A stretch of DNA of 64,000 bases. Source: Hymenobacter monticola. GTDB lineage: Bacteria; Bacteroidota; Bacteroidia; Cytophagales; Hymenobacteraceae. The stretch is taken from positions 3,348,001 through 3,412,000 of the forward strand of contig NZ_CP094534.1 in NCBI RefSeq assembly GCF_022811645.1, in the 5' to 3' direction. This document shows, piece after piece, positions 1 through 8,654 of this stretch; the first letter of the stretch is position 1; each line of letters opens with the position of its first letter. Made by a program: the position numbers and the translations under genes. The notes beneath the pieces were generated by a model that did no database searches, was not told the DNA's origin, and saw only the letters and a program-made list of their open reading frames with translations.

Positions 1-1
1 T

Positions 2-610
2 CCGCAGGGCTCGGGTAATGGCCTGGCGCGCCACCTCAAGGTGCCGCTGGGCTTGCCGGCGGCGTTGCGGCGGCTGGCCGCACCCGCATTCAGCCGCATG
101 GACGTGGGCGTGATGAACGGGCACCCGTTTTTCTGCACCGCCGGCCTGGGCTTCGACGCGCACGTGAGCCAGCACTTTGCCCAGGCCGGCTCGCGCGGGC
201 TGAGCACCTACCTACGCGTGACGCTGCGCGAGTACCGCCGCTACCGCCCGGTGGCCGTGGAAGTGTACCTGGCCGGCCAGCACCTGGCCACCGACTGCTA
301 CGTGCTGGCCTTCGCCAACGCCTCGCAGTATGGCAACAACGCCTACATCGCGCCCCTGGCCGACCTTCGCGACGGCCTGCTCGACGTGTGCCTGATTGAT
401 GCGCTGCCCGCCGGCCGGGCCTTTCGGGTGAGCCTGGCCATGGCCCTGGGCACGCTGCCCCAAAGCAAAGCGGCGGAGTATTTTAGGGTGCCGCAGGCCC
501 GGGTGCAAGCCGTGGTGCCCATCGGCTTCCACGTCGACGGCGACTACCTGGGGCACGCCACCGAGTTCAGCGTGGAGCTGATGCCGCTGGCATTAGCCGT
601 GGCAGTTTAA
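2..610 (+). CDS. Diacylglycerol kinase family lipid kinase, 5'-truncated by the window edge
   Basis: The reading frame is open from base 2, before the first ATG at 41, so the gene starts outside the window. The first visible residues contain GSGNGLAR, the glycine-rich nucleotide-binding motif of the diacylglycerol kinase catalytic domain (relatives: DgkB, YegS). The remainder (FFCTAGLGFDAHV, then a stretch reading ANASQYGNNAYIAP, then VDGDYLGH near the end) fits the C-terminal beta-sandwich half of this family. The expected role is ATP-dependent phosphorylation of a lipid such as diacylglycerol at the cytoplasmic membrane face. Family membership is well supported; the exact lipid substrate cannot be read from sequence. 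Confidence 0.88.
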   Translation, partial: PQGSGNGLARHLKVPLGLPAALRRLAAPAFSRMDVGVMNGHPFFCTAGLGFDAHVSQHFAQAGSRGLSTYLRVTLREYRRYRPVAVEVYLAGQHLATDCYVLAFANASQYGNNAYIAPLADLRDGLLDVCLIDALPAGRAFRVSLAMALGTLPQSKAAEYFRVPQARVQAVVPIGFHVDGDYLGHATEFSVELMPLALAVAV

Positions 611-728
611 GCCATTTAACATGTATCAATTAACATTTAACAGCTCTTTTAGCGCGCTTTATACCGCCATTGCTGGTTGATTGAAAAGGCAAAATCCTGG
701 GTGTTAAATGATAATTGTTAATTGTTAA
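611..728. repeat. AT-rich intergenic inverted repeat
   Basis: The gap between the lipid kinase and the SUI1 gene is much richer in A+T than its surroundings. The left part has alternating TTAAC/ATTAAC words (about 613-645) and the right part carries the complementary TTAAATG/TTGTTAA words (about 700-730), so the two ends can pair imperfectly. A comparable AT-rich, GTTAAT/AACCAAT-type palindrome lies between sdhC and sdhA (47090-47197). No gene is visible in it. It may be a degenerate mobile palindrome or a terminator plus promoter; I cannot decide which. Confidence 0.4.
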
Positions 729-1073
729 ATGAATGAAATGAAACAGAACCGCACCGGCGTCGTCTATTCGACCAATCCTGATTTCTCCTACCAAAGCAAC
801 GAGCCGGCCGAAGCCACCACGCTGCCACCCCAGCAGCAACAGCTGCGCGTGCAGCTGGACAAAAAGCAGCGCGGCGGCAAGCAGGTGACGCTCGTGACCG
901 GTTTTGTGGGCACCGATGCCGACCTGCAGGCCCTGGGCAAGCTGCTGAAAACCAAGTGTGGTGTGGGCGGCAGCGCCAAAGACGGCGAAGTGGTGGTGCA
1001 AGGCGACTTCCGCGACAAAGTGCTGGAAGTACTGCTCAAAGAAGGTTACAAAGCCAAAAAGGCCGGCGGGTAA
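729..1073 (+). CDS. SUI1/YciH-family translation initiation factor-like protein
   Basis: A 114-residue protein whose C-terminal 75 residues fit the SUI1 (eIF1/YciH) fold: [20 protein letters not shown] is the typical first strand region, followed by [17 protein letters not shown] and then [20 protein letters not shown]. In bacteria this family is thought to bind the small ribosomal subunit and affect start-site fidelity, though it is dispensable and poorly studied. The N-terminal 35 residues are a low-complexity lead-in typical of Bacteroidota members. Translation can start at 729 or at an in-frame ATG nine bases later (738); the first is used here. Confidence 0.9.
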   Translation: MNEMKQNRTGVVYSTNPDFSYQSNEPAEATTLPPQQQQLRVQLDKKQRGGKQVTLVTGFVGTDADLQALGKLLKTKCGVGGSAKDGEVVVQGDFRDKVLEVLLKEGYKAKKAGG

Positions 1074-1119
1074 CCAGCAATAGCCGTACTGTCAAGCTAT
1101 TATCTAACCTCCTTTGCCT

Positions 1120-1554
1120 ATGCTCCTGCTCCAATTTGCGGCTTTGCCCGAAGCGGCCCGCGACGTTACTTCCGTGCACGGACAGGCTGAAAGCGGCGTC
1201 ATCAGCGCTGTGCTGTGGCTGAAGCTGGGCGTGGAAACGGTGGGCGCTACCATCATTGCACTGGGCATACTCAGCGCGGTCTGGCTGTTGCTGAAGGCAT
1301 TAGCGAAGCGTCAGACGGCCGATTTTACGGCCATCCGGCTGGCCCTGGCGCGCTACCTGGCCTTGGCGCTGGAGTTTCAGCTAGGGGCCGACATTCTCTC
1401 AACGGCCATTGCGCCAAGCTGGGAGCAGATAGGCAAGTTGGGTGCCATTGCCGTCATTCGAACGGCACTGAACTACTTCCTCTCCCGCGAGATGCGCGAG
1501 GAGCGGCACGAAGCCACGCCCGAAAACCACGTGGTAGAGCGGGCAGATAGTTGA
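1120..1554 (+). CDS. DUF1622 family membrane protein
   Basis: A 144-residue protein with two to three predicted membrane helices: an N-terminal helix in VETVGATIIALGILSAVWLL, a middle stretch around ARYLALALEFQLGADIL and a third around IGKLGAIAVIRTALNYFL. The conserved ending FLSREMREE is characteristic of DUF1622. Function is unknown. An in-frame TTG exists six bases upstream at 1114, but ATG at 1120 is preferred. Just upstream is CCTTTGCCT, resembling the end of a Bacteroidota -7 box placed unusually near the start codon. The C-terminal tail is charged and probably cytoplasmic. Confidence 0.8.
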   Translation: MLLLQFAALPEAARDVTSVHGQAESGVISAVLWLKLGVETVGATIIALGILSAVWLLLKALAKRQTADFTAIRLALARYLALALEFQLGADILSTAIAPSWEQIGKLGAIAVIRTALNYFLSREMREERHEATPENHVVERADS

Positions 1555-1577
1555 AGATTAGGAAAAAACAAGGAGCA

Positions 1578-1615
1578 CGTCATGCTTCGGCTGCGCTCAA
1601 GATGACGGTTTTTTT
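1578..1615 (+). terminator. Hairpin plus T-tract, derived from a dispersed repeat
   Basis: CGTCAT at 1578-1583 pairs with ATGACG at 1602-1607 and is followed by a run of T. The interior GCTTCGGCTGCGCTCA is the same sequence found in the long palindrome at 28050-28145, so this looks like a deleted copy of that repeat now serving as a terminator between the converging DUF1622 and kdsB genes. Confidence 0.55.
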
Positions 1616-2372
1616 ACTTCCCGCTGCTTCTCAGCCTCTCCTTCGCCCGTTCGGCGTCCTCCGGCGTGTCGATGCCGAAGGCTTCGAGCTCGGTTTCGGC
1701 GCATTGAATGCGGAAACCGGCTTCGAGCCAGCGCAGCTGCTCCAGGCTTTCAGCGGCTTCGAGCGGCGACACGGGCAGGCGGGTGAGCTGCTCCAGCACG
1801 GCGGGCTTGTAGGCGTAGAGGCCCAGGTGGCGCAGGTAGCGGTGGTGCGTCAGCCATTGCTCGGACGCGTGGCCGCGCTGGTAGGGCAGGGGGTGGCGGC
1901 TGAAATACATGGCGTGGCCCTGCTGGTTCAGCACCACTTTGGGCAGGTGCGGGCTGAACAGCTCCTCGGCTGTCAGCACGGGTTTTACCAGCGTGGCGAT
2001 GTCGGGCGCGGTGGCGGCGTCGGCAAATAAATCGGCCAGGGCATTGATTTGGCCGGGGTGGATGAAGGGCTCGTCGCCTTGGATGTTGACGATGCAGTGT
2101 ACGTCGGCGGGGCTGCCGAGCTGCTGGAAGGCCTCCCACAGGCGGTCGGTGCCGCTGGGGTGGTCGGGGCGGGTGAGCACGGCCTCGCCGCCGAAGCCCT
2201 GCACGTGCTCTTGGATGCGGACGTCATCGGTGGCCACCACCACGCGGGCCAGGTTGGCCTGCCGGGCCTGCTCCACCACCCGCTGAATCATGCTGCGCCC
2301 GCCGAGGTCGACGAGGGGCTTGCCCGGCAGGCGGGTGGAGGCAAAACGGGCGGGAATCAGGCCAAGAACCAT
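1614..2372 (-). CDS. kdsB: 3-deoxy-manno-octulosonate cytidylyltransferase (CMP-KDO synthetase)
   Basis: KdsB activates KDO with CTP to give CMP-KDO for the inner core of lipopolysaccharide, in the cytoplasm. The 252-residue product begins MVLGLIPARFASTRLPGKPL, the nucleotide-binding N-terminus of the family, and continues with VVVATDD, the RPDHPSGTDRLWEA signature and NIQGDEPF, all conserved in KdsB. Its length agrees with the roughly 250 residues of known enzymes. The open frame extends 115 codons upstream to 2717 but that part is not KdsB-like, so the ATG at 2372 is chosen. A possible -7 box, TATCTTTC, lies at 2383-2390 on this strand, ten bases before the start. It converges with the DUF1622 gene. 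Confidence 0.96.
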   Translation of the reverse strand: MVLGLIPARFASTRLPGKPLVDLGGRSMIQRVVEQARQANLARVVVATDDVRIQEHVQGFGGEAVLTRPDHPSGTDRLWEAFQQLGSPADVHCIVNIQGDEPFIHPGQINALADLFADAATAPDIATLVKPVLTAEELFSPHLPKVVLNQQGHAMYFSRHPLPYQRGHASEQWLTHHRYLRHLGLYAYKPAVLEQLTRLPVSPLEAAESLEQLRWLEAGFRIQCAETELEAFGIDTPEDAERAKERLRSSGK

Positions 2373-2553
2373 ACTAGGGGCAGAAAGATAATCGGGAGAA
2401 AGCACCAAAAATAGGGGGCAAACCACGGCTTTTGCCCGAAGTGCTGGCGGGGCGCGGCCAATTACCCGCCGGTTTTGCGTTATTTTGCCCACACTGCCCG
2501 CCGATTTGGTTTTTTGGGGCGGAGTGGTGCTGATTTTGCCAGGTTGATTTTTT

Positions 2554-3507
2554 ATGACTGTAATCCTTTCGCTATTTACGTTGCTGGCCCTCGGCGGCCC
2601 CGGCAAGGGCACCGCCGCCAAGGGCGCGCCCACCGACTCAATTGGCGTGGAGATGCGTGGCGGCCAGCGCTTTGTGAAGCACCGCGTATCGGCCGGCGAA
2701 ACCCTCACTGCCCTCACGCGCCGCTACCACGTCAGCCTCGACCAGCTCACGGCGGCCAACCCGCAGATTAAAAACGGCCTCGGCATCGGCCAAATCGTGT
2801 ACGTGCCCCGCCCGGCGGCTGGCAAAGCGGCGGCGCCCGCTACGAGCAGCAAGGCCACCGCGCCCGCCTCCGGCGCCGTGCCCGCCCGCCACACGGTGGC
2901 CAAGGGCGAAACCCTGTTTGGCATCGCCCGCAAGTACCAACTCTCGCCCGATGAGCTCATTCGTATAAACAAGCTGCCCGGCGGTGCGGTGCGCGTAGGT
3001 CAGCAGCTGGTGCTCTCGGGCAGCGGTGCCGCGGCCGAGCCGGCTGCCGCGCCGGTGCGGGCGGCCGAGGTAGAAGCTGTGCCCACCACCACGGTGGCCA
3101 AAACTCCTCCGCCGGCCCCCGACAAGCCCGCCCAGGTTGCCACGGTGACGCCCGCGCCGGCTGCCGAAAAAGAAGACCGGAAAGAAGAGCGCGAGGAGAA
3201 AACCGAGCGCACGCCCACCCGTGCCGGCGAGCTGCTTTCGCGTGTGGTGGAAACCGGCCTGGGCGCGCCCATCGAAAACAATGTGACCGACAAGTACCTG
3301 GCCCTGCACAAAACCGCGCCGGTGGGCACCATCATGCAGGTGCGCAACAACATGAACGGCCTGTCGGTGTACGTGCGCGTCATCGGCAAGCTGCCCGATA
3401 CCGGCGAAAACAACAACATCCTGGTGCGCCTCTCGCCCCGCGCCGTGCAGAAGCTGGGCACCTCAGACGCCCGCTTCCGGGTTGAGACGAACTACATTCC
3501 GCAGTAG
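2554..3507 (+). CDS. Secreted LysM protein with C-terminal RlpA-like domain
   Basis: A 317-residue exported protein. The first ~20 residues are hydrophobic and signal-like. Two LysM peptidoglycan-binding domains follow: residues about 37-88 (FVKHRVSAGETLTALTRRY...) and about 112-156 (HTVAKGETLFGIARKY...). A Pro/Ala-rich and then highly charged linker (about 165-218, with EKEDRKEEREEKTE) leads to a C-terminal domain (about 220-317) whose end, VRVIGKLPDTGENNNILVRL, resembles the double-psi beta-barrel of RlpA-like proteins. The likely role is binding or trimming of cell-wall glycan in the periplasm. Whether the barrel is catalytic is not clear, since the usual RlpA catalytic residues were not traced. 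Confidence 0.85.
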   Translation: MTVILSLFTLLALGGPGKGTAAKGAPTDSIGVEMRGGQRFVKHRVSAGETLTALTRRYHVSLDQLTAANPQIKNGLGIGQIVYVPRPAAGKAAAPATSSKATAPASGAVPARHTVAKGETLFGIARKYQLSPDELIRINKLPGGAVRVGQQLVLSGSGAAAEPAAAPVRAAEVEAVPTTTVAKTPPPAPDKPAQVATVTPAPAAEKEDRKEEREEKTERTPTRAGELLSRVVETGLGAPIENNVTDKYLALHKTAPVGTIMQVRNNMNGLSVYVRVIGKLPDTGENNNILVRLSPRAVQKLGTSDARFRVETNYIPQ

Positions 3508-3511
3508 GTAG

Positions 3512-3595
3512 CTGTAGCGTGGACTCTGCGAGTCCGCGCCCGAACGAACTTCGCCCGATTCGCCCCCGCGCGGACTCGCAGAGTCCACGCTACAG
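3512..3595. repeat. Dispersed palindrome, family B, copy 1
   Basis: Two perfect 28-base arms, the left at 3512-3539 beginning CTGTAGCGTGGACTCTGCGA and the right at 3568-3595 its exact reverse complement, separated by about 28 bases. It lies in the short gap between the LysM gene and the TIGR02757 gene. Related copies are at 16082-16159 and 18972-19054. Such a structure would form a long hairpin in RNA or a cruciform in DNA. No encoded protein is visible. Confidence 0.85.
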
Positions 3596-3606
3596 TTCTT
3601 TTTCCC

Positions 3607-4359
3607 TTGAACATCGCCCAGCTTCGCCGCCAGCTCGACGCCCAGTACGAGCGCTACAACCGGCCCGAATTCATCAAAAACGACCCCATTCAAATTCCGC
3701 ACCGCTTCACCCAGCGGCAGGATATTGAGATTTCGGCCTTGTTTGCGGCGCTGCTGGCCTGGGGTCAGCGGCCCACCATTATCAACAAGTGCAACGAGCT
3801 GCTGCGCCGCATGGACGACGCGCCCCATCAGTTCGTAACGCAGCACCAGGACGAGGACCTGAAGCGGCTGCTGGGCTTCTGCCACCGCACGTTCTGCGAT
3901 ACCGATTTGCTGTACTTCGTGCATTTTCTGCGCGACTGGTACCGGCAGCACGACTCGCTGGAAACCGCGTTTCTGGTGGGCCACTCGCAGCGCGAGCGGC
4001 TCATCAACTTCCACAACCGCTTCTTCAGCCTGCCCGACGCCCCGCAACGCACCCGCAAGCACGTGGCCACGCCCGCCCGCAAATCGGCCTGCAAGCGCGT
4101 GAACATGTACCTGCGCTGGCTGGTGCGCCGCGACGACAAAGGCGTGGACTTCGGCCTGTGGCAGCGCCTCTCGCCCGCCGACCTCATCATGCCCATCGAC
4201 CTGCACGTGGAGCGCCAGGCCCGTCCGCTGGGCCTGCTCACCCGCAAGCTCGTGGACTGGGAAGCCGCCGAAGAACTCACCGCCAACCTGCGCCTACTGG
4301 ACCCCGCCGACCCGGTGAAGTACGACTTCGCGCTGTTCGGCGCGGGGGTGGATAAGTGA
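3607..4359 (+). CDS. TIGR02757 (DUF2400) family protein
   Basis: A 250-residue cytoplasmic protein of a family common in Bacteroidota and of unknown function. Family-typical stretches include KNDPIQIPHRF, DIEISALFAALLAWGQR, FCDTDLLYFVHFLR, KRVNMYLRWLVRRDDKGVDFG and the C-terminal DPVKYDFALFG. The C-terminal half resembles DNA-glycosylase-like helical folds (inference only). The start is TTG at 3607, since no in-frame ATG lies nearby and the protein aligns from its first residues (NIAQLRRQLDAQYERY). The start codon is just 11 bases after a long palindrome, so the ribosome must load next to, or after melting, that hairpin. Confidence 0.88.
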   Translation: MNIAQLRRQLDAQYERYNRPEFIKNDPIQIPHRFTQRQDIEISALFAALLAWGQRPTIINKCNELLRRMDDAPHQFVTQHQDEDLKRLLGFCHRTFCDTDLLYFVHFLRDWYRQHDSLETAFLVGHSQRERLINFHNRFFSLPDAPQRTRKHVATPARKSACKRVNMYLRWLVRRDDKGVDFGLWQRLSPADLIMPIDLHVERQARPLGLLTRKLVDWEAAEELTANLRLLDPADPVKYDFALFGAGVDK

Positions 4360-4423
4360 CAGGACACGAGCCCCCACCGCCAGCAAGGTCGCGGTTTATA
4401 AAAAGGAGGGTATCTTGGTTGGC

Positions 4424-4708
4424 ATGAGTTGGACCGTTGTATTAGAAAGCGAACACAAAGACCAGATTGCTTGCCTGAGCGCCGAATTTGAGCCGGGGGT
4501 AAATCTGAATCGCGAGAAGTTTCGGTTGCTCTGCTACTTAGACCCCTACGGGGACACGACATTCAACCGCCTCCAAACAGCGGATTTGCTTCGGGACCTG
4601 GTTCTATTGCTGGCGATGGAGCCCAATCCTTTAGGCGACGAACTTATCGCGTTGGTAAAACGGAGCCAAGAAGATGTGCATCTGTACGTTTGTTTTTATG
4701 GAGACTAA
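4424..4708 (+). CDS. Small hypothetical protein
   Basis: A 94-residue protein (MSWTVVLESEHKDQIACLSA...) that I do not recognise. It is mixed alpha/beta, slightly acidic, without a signal peptide or membrane helix, ending DVHLYVCFYGD. ATG at 4424 is preferred to an in-frame TTG at 4415. A possible -7 box TATCTTGG lies at 4411-4418, five bases before the ATG, recalling the leaderless arrangement seen at other genes here. A clear hairpin follows the gene. Codon usage is less GC-biased than the neighbours, so recent acquisition is possible. Confidence 0.55.
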   Translation: MSWTVVLESEHKDQIACLSAEFEPGVNLNREKFRLLCYLDPYGDTTFNRLQTADLLRDLVLLLAMEPNPLGDELIALVKRSQEDVHLYVCFYGD

Positions 4709-4797
4709 GCTGTTCGCTTAATATCCCGCCACCCCCGCTGCCGGGCCGCTCGGGCTACTCGCGGGCGGCGGGGGAGAGGGAACTCAGATACGCAGTG

Positions 4798-4838
4798 GCC
4801 CAAGCTGGCACACGTCGCAATCGCGTGCCAGCTTGGGC
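4798..4838. terminator. Strong hairpin between converging genes
   Basis: GCCCAAGCTGGCACACG at 4798-4814 pairs with CGTGCCAGCTTGGGC at 4824-4838 around a short loop, followed by ATTATTT on the plus strand. It sits between the ends of the converging genes at 4424-4708 and 4840-5316, and probably ends both transcripts. Confidence 0.7.
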
Positions 4839-4839
4839 A

Positions 4840-5316
4840 TTATTTAACAAAGCTCCAAGAACCAGCTTTTCGGGCATTCAGCCTGTTCAACGGCTGGCCG
4901 TCAGCCGATACATAGATAGCAAAGTCAAGTTTCGGCGGCTGCCGCTCGCCCAGGTCATAGGTCAACCATGTTCTGTTGAGCGTTAGGGGATAGTCACCAT
5001 TTAAGGTGACGTCCATCGTGTTGGAAATGGGGTGCGCCAACTTTATAGTCACCGTGTTGCCCTTGACGACGGCAATGCCGTGGTGTTCGCAATCGATGAT
5101 GGCTGCCCGCCCCACCCAACACCGTTCGACGCGCAAGGTGTCCGGTAGGGATGCGACCCGGGCCGGGCCGTTCGCAGCGGGGTGAAGCTCGTACAAAAAC
5201 AACCCGAACAGTTGCGAGCTGGACACGCTGCGGGAGATATACGCGCCGTTGCAATCCGTTTGAATGTCGCCGCACGAGGCGAGCAAACCCGCCAGGAATA
5301 GATACACTGCCTTCAT
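4840..5316 (-). CDS. Putative lipoprotein, unknown function
   Basis: A 158-residue protein starting MKAVYLFLAGLLASCGD, a short signal peptide with a lipobox-like LASC, so the mature protein would be lipid-anchored at Cys15. The rest is beta-rich with no family I recognise. An in-frame ATG 14 codons upstream (5358) would abolish the clean signal peptide, so 5316 is preferred. That upstream ATG abuts the stop codon of the preceding gene at 5359, so the two genes are probably co-transcribed. Confidence 0.6.
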   Translation of the reverse strand: MKAVYLFLAGLLASCGDIQTDCNGAYISRSVSSSQLFGLFLYELHPAANGPARVASLPDTLRVERCWVGRAAIIDCEHHGIAVVKGNTVTIKLAHPISNTMDVTLNGDYPLTLNRTWLTYDLGERQPPKLDFAIYVSADGQPLNRLNARKAGSWSFVK

Positions 5317-5358
5317 GAACTCCTGAAAAAAAGTGGGTACGTTCAGCCAAACACTCAT

Positions 5359-5769
5359 TCACCCCGCCGTCCCCGCCACCACGGGCAGTAGCGCGTCCTC
5401 CCCGGCCCGCGTGAGGCGGTGGAAGCGCGTGCGGCTGCGGTAAAACCACTCCGTCAGCCCCAGCGCTTCGAGGCGGCGGGTGGCGCGGGCCGCCATGCGC
5501 GGCCCCAGGCCGCTGGCGGCTTGCAGGGCCGCCGTGGCCGCGTCGGGCTGCTGCACCAGCACCAGCAGCATCGCGCTCAGGGCCGCCCGGCCCCGGCGGT
5601 TGCCCACGCGGTGCTGCGCCCCGAGCCACGCCGCCACCCGCGCCGCAATGGCTTCCGGCGCCTGGCTGGGCGGTGGGGGCGGGCCCGGGTTGTCGCGCAA
5701 CGCCAAGCGGGCCGCAAACTGGTCGGCCAGTCCCGGGGCCGTTTCAGCAGGAAAAGGAGTGTCCGACAT
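5359..5769 (-). CDS. Hypothetical protein with winged-helix-like C-terminus
   Basis: A 136-residue protein starting MSDTPFPAE. The N-terminal third is Pro/Ala-rich. The C-terminal half (AALQAASGLGPRMAARATRRLEALGLTEW, then RFHRLTRAGEDALLPV) has the pattern of a winged-helix DNA-binding domain of the MarR type, with a recognition-helix-like segment and a wing ending LTRAGEDAL. It may be a regulator of the lipoprotein gene directly downstream. This is inferred from pattern only. An in-frame ATG four codons upstream (5781) is also possible. Confidence 0.5.
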   Translation of the reverse strand: MSDTPFPAETAPGLADQFAARLALRDNPGPPPPPSQAPEAIAARVAAWLGAQHRVGNRRGRAALSAMLLVLVQQPDAATAALQAASGLGPRMAARATRRLEALGLTEWFYRSRTRFHRLTRAGEDALLPVVAGTAG

Positions 5770-6212
5770 ACCACGAAGCAAGGAGCCGGCCGGCTCCGTC
5801 GCCCACCAGTTGCCGCAATATAGCCGTTACTCGTCTTTTATGCATACTTACCAGTCCGATATAGCCTACAATTAGTCATGAATACTCTGTTACTGGTACG
5901 TAACACCCGCTTCGGGGTACCTCATACCGGTAAAATAGTCAATAGTACCTGGTTATGCGTACGAAATGCAGTTTTGACAGTAGTTATGACAATTTATGGC
6001 GTCTTCAACACGTAAAAATTAGTCTGTAACAGGGCGATTAGCGTCAGATAATTGCCATTCGCAGTCATAATAAATGCAGAAAGGAGGCGCTGGTCACCCC
6101 AATGCCCGGCCATACCGGCCCCGCCCCATTTCTTAATCATTCCCGCGAATCTTCCCGCCCGCTTAGCTGTTTACCTTCGTATCCTATTCCCGAATACCGA
6201 AAGACTACTTTC
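5770..6212. other. Divergent intergenic region with mutS2 promoter box
   Basis: About 440 bases without a convincing gene, clearly richer in A+T between 5820 and 6090 than the flanking coding DNA. On the plus strand TACCTTCG at 6172-6179 matches the Bacteroidota -7 box (TAnnTTTG-like) and would start transcription around 6185, about 28 bases before the TTG start of mutS2. A matching -33 element is not obvious. The AT-rich part shows no long repeat or RNA structure that I can recognise. Confidence 0.5.
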
Positions 6213-8654
6213 TTGCTTTTACCCCAACACTTCGAACAAAAAATCGGCTTCAGCACCCTGCGCGAGCAGCTCGAAGCCAATTGCCTCTCGGCCCTGGGCC
6301 GGCAGTACGTGGCCCGCATGGAGTTCCAAACCAAGCACGAGCCCCTGCTGAAACTGCTGCAACAGGCCAACGAATTCGCCTACCTGCTGCGCTCCGGCGC
6401 CGACTTCCCGGCCTCGCACTACCACGACGCCAAGGCCCACCTCAAGCGCGCCGCCCTGCCGGGCGCCTATCTCGACGTGGCCGCCTTTTTTGAAGTGAAG
6501 ATGAGCTTGCGCACCATCCGGCAGGCGCTGAGCTTCTTCTCCGATGCCGATGAGGAGCTGTATCCCACGCTGCGCCTGCTGGGCATCGGCGTGCAGGTCG
6601 ACCGCAACCTGCTGGCCGCCATGGACAAGGTGGTGGACGACGACGGCGCCGTGCGCGACGACGCCAGCCCGCTGCTGCGCCAGATTCGGCAGGAGCTGAT
6701 AGCGCGGCAGGGGCAATTGCGTCGTCAGATTGCCGGCATCCTGCGCCACGCCAAAACCGAGGGCTGGATTCCCGGCGATGCCGAGCCCACCATCCGGGGC
6801 GGGCGCCTGGTGCTGCCCGTCATTGCCGAGCACAAGCGCAAGGTGAAGGGCCTGATTCACGACGAATCGGCCTCGGGCCAGACCGTGTACATCGAGCCGG
6901 CCGAGGTGTTCGAGCTCAACAACGACATCAAGGACCTCGATAACGCCTACCACCGCGAGCTGATTCGCATCCTCACGGCCCTTACCAACCAGCTGCGCCC
7001 GCACATTCCGGATTTGCGCAAGGCCTATTCCTACCTGGGTCTGATTGACTTTATCAGAGCGAAAGCAAGGTTGGCCGTCACGCTCGATTGCCAGCTGCCG
7101 GTGCTGCACAACAAGCCGCTGCTGAAGTGGCACGGCGTGCGCCACCCGCTGCTGCAACTGGCCTTCGCCCAGCACAAGCGCGAGAACGGCGACGCCCGCG
7201 AAGTGGTGCCGCTCGACCTGGAGCTGAACCACGAGCAGCGCATACTGGTCATTTCCGGCCCCAACGCCGGCGGCAAATCGGTGAGCCTGAAAACGGTGGG
7301 CCTGGTGCAGTTCATGCTGCAAATGGGTCTGCTCATCCCTTGTGCCGACAACTCCGAAGCCGGCGTGTTCGAGGATATTTTCCTCGACATCGGTGACGAG
7401 CAGAGCCTGGAAAACGACCTGTCGACCTACTCCTCGCACCTGCTGGCCATGAAGCAATTCCTGACGTTGGCTGGCAAGAAAAGCCTGGTGCTGATTGACG
7501 AATTCGGCACCGGCACCGAGCCCAGCCTGGGCGGCGCCATCGCCGAGGCCGTGCTCGACCAGCTGAATAGAGCAAGAGTATATGGCGTCATCACCACGCA
7601 CTATACGAATCTGAAGAATTTTGCCGAGCGCACCCCGCACCTCATCAACGGCGCCATGCGCTACGACCCCGAGAAGTTGCAGCCGCTCTACCGCCTGGAG
7701 GTGGGCAAGCCGGGCTCGTCATTCGCCATCGAAATTGCCCGCAAAATCGGCCTGCCTAAGGAAGTGGTGGAGCGCGCCACCCAGTTGGTGGGCAAGGATA
7801 AAATCCGCTACGACCGCCTGCTCGAAGGCCTCGAAAAAGAGAAAACCGAGCTGGAGCAGCGCACCGCCGAAGCCGCCAAAGCCGAGCGCCGCCTCAAAAG
7901 CGCCGCCAAGGAGTACCAGGACCTTAAGCAGCACCTCGAAGACACCCGGCTTGAAACCCTGCGCACCGCCAAGCAGCAGGCCAAGGCGCTGTTGGTGAAC
8001 ACCAACCAGCAAATCGAGGCCACCATCGGCGAAATCCGCCGCGGCCAGGCCGACAAGGAAGTCAACAAAGCGGCCCGCGAAAAGCTCGACAACTTCGTGA
8101 AAAAGGAGCTGCAGATTGAGCCGCCCAAGCCCAAGCCCACCCGCGAGCGCGCCGAAACCGGCGGCCTGCAGCCCGGCGACAAAGTGGCCCTCTACGGCCA
8201 GGACGGCTACGGTGAGGTCCTCAGCGTGAAAGGCAAAACCGCCGAGGTGATGTTTGGCGGCATGAAAACGCTGACCAAAGTCAGCCAGCTCGAAAAGCTG
8301 GGCCGCGCCGAAATCCGCGAGCGGGAGCAGGCCGCCAAGGCCAAAGCCAGCAAGCTGAGTGGTGGGGGAGGCGGCGGCAACGGTCTGAACATCACCGACC
8401 GCATGGCCGGCTTCAGCCCCACGCTCGACCTACGCGGCGAGCGCGCCGAAGACGCCCTCACCAAAACCATGAGCTTCGTGGACGACGCCGTGATGCTGGG
8501 CATGCCCGAAATCAAGTTCCTGCATGGCCGCGGCAACGGGGTATTGCGCCAGGTGGTGCGCGACTACCTGCGCTCGCAGCGCGCCGTGGCCAGCGTGGCC
8601 GACGAGCACGCCGACCGCGGCGGCGACGGCGTCACCATTGCCGTGCTGAAGTAA
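6213..8654 (+). CDS. mutS2: MutS2 family endonuclease/ATPase with Smr domain
   Basis: An 813-residue MutS2 protein; the family acts on branched DNA (anti-recombination) or on collided ribosomes, depending on the species. N-terminal residues FEQKIGFSTLREQLEANC are typical. The core ATPase has Walker A GPNAGGKS (about 349-356), Walker B plus signature VLIDEFGTGTEPSLGG (about 427-442) and an H-loop region TTHYTNLK. A coiled coil (about 530-640) follows, then a KOW-like segment (GDKVALYGQDGYGEV), then the Smr nuclease domain from about 737 with LDLRG and HGRGNGVLR. The frame is open to an ATG at 6102, but a promoter box at 6172-6179 lies inside that extension and homology begins at the TTG at 6213, so TTG is chosen. 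Confidence 0.95.
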   Translation: MLLPQHFEQKIGFSTLREQLEANCLSALGRQYVARMEFQTKHEPLLKLLQQANEFAYLLRSGADFPASHYHDAKAHLKRAALPGAYLDVAAFFEVKMSLRTIRQALSFFSDADEELYPTLRLLGIGVQVDRNLLAAMDKVVDDDGAVRDDASPLLRQIRQELIARQGQLRRQIAGILRHAKTEGWIPGDAEPTIRGGRLVLPVIAEHKRKVKGLIHDESASGQTVYIEPAEVFELNNDIKDLDNAYHRELIRILTALTNQLRPHIPDLRKAYSYLGLIDFIRAKARLAVTLDCQLPVLHNKPLLKWHGVRHPLLQLAFAQHKRENGDAREVVPLDLELNHEQRILVISGPNAGGKSVSLKTVGLVQFMLQMGLLIPCADNSEAGVFEDIFLDIGDEQSLENDLSTYSSHLLAMKQFLTLAGKKSLVLIDEFGTGTEPSLGGAIAEAVLDQLNRARVYGVITTHYTNLKNFAERTPHLINGAMRYDPEKLQPLYRLEVGKPGSSFAIEIARKIGLPKEVVERATQLVGKDKIRYDRLLEGLEKEKTELEQRTAEAAKAERRLKSAAKEYQDLKQHLEDTRLETLRTAKQQAKALLVNTNQQIEATIGEIRRGQADKEVNKAAREKLDNFVKKELQIEPPKPKPTRERAETGGLQPGDKVALYGQDGYGEVLSVKGKTAEVMFGGMKTLTKVSQLEKLGRAEIREREQAAKAKASKLSGGGGGGNGLNITDRMAGFSPTLDLRGERAEDALTKTMSFVDDAVMLGMPEIKFLHGRGNGVLRQVVRDYLRSQRAVASVADEHADRGGDGVTIAVLK

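Noticed and set aside
6102..6212. An extended N-terminus for MutS2 from the ATG at 6102
   Set aside because: The extra 37 residues are Pro/Ser-rich and unlike MutS2, and a -7 promoter box (6172-6179) lies inside the extension.
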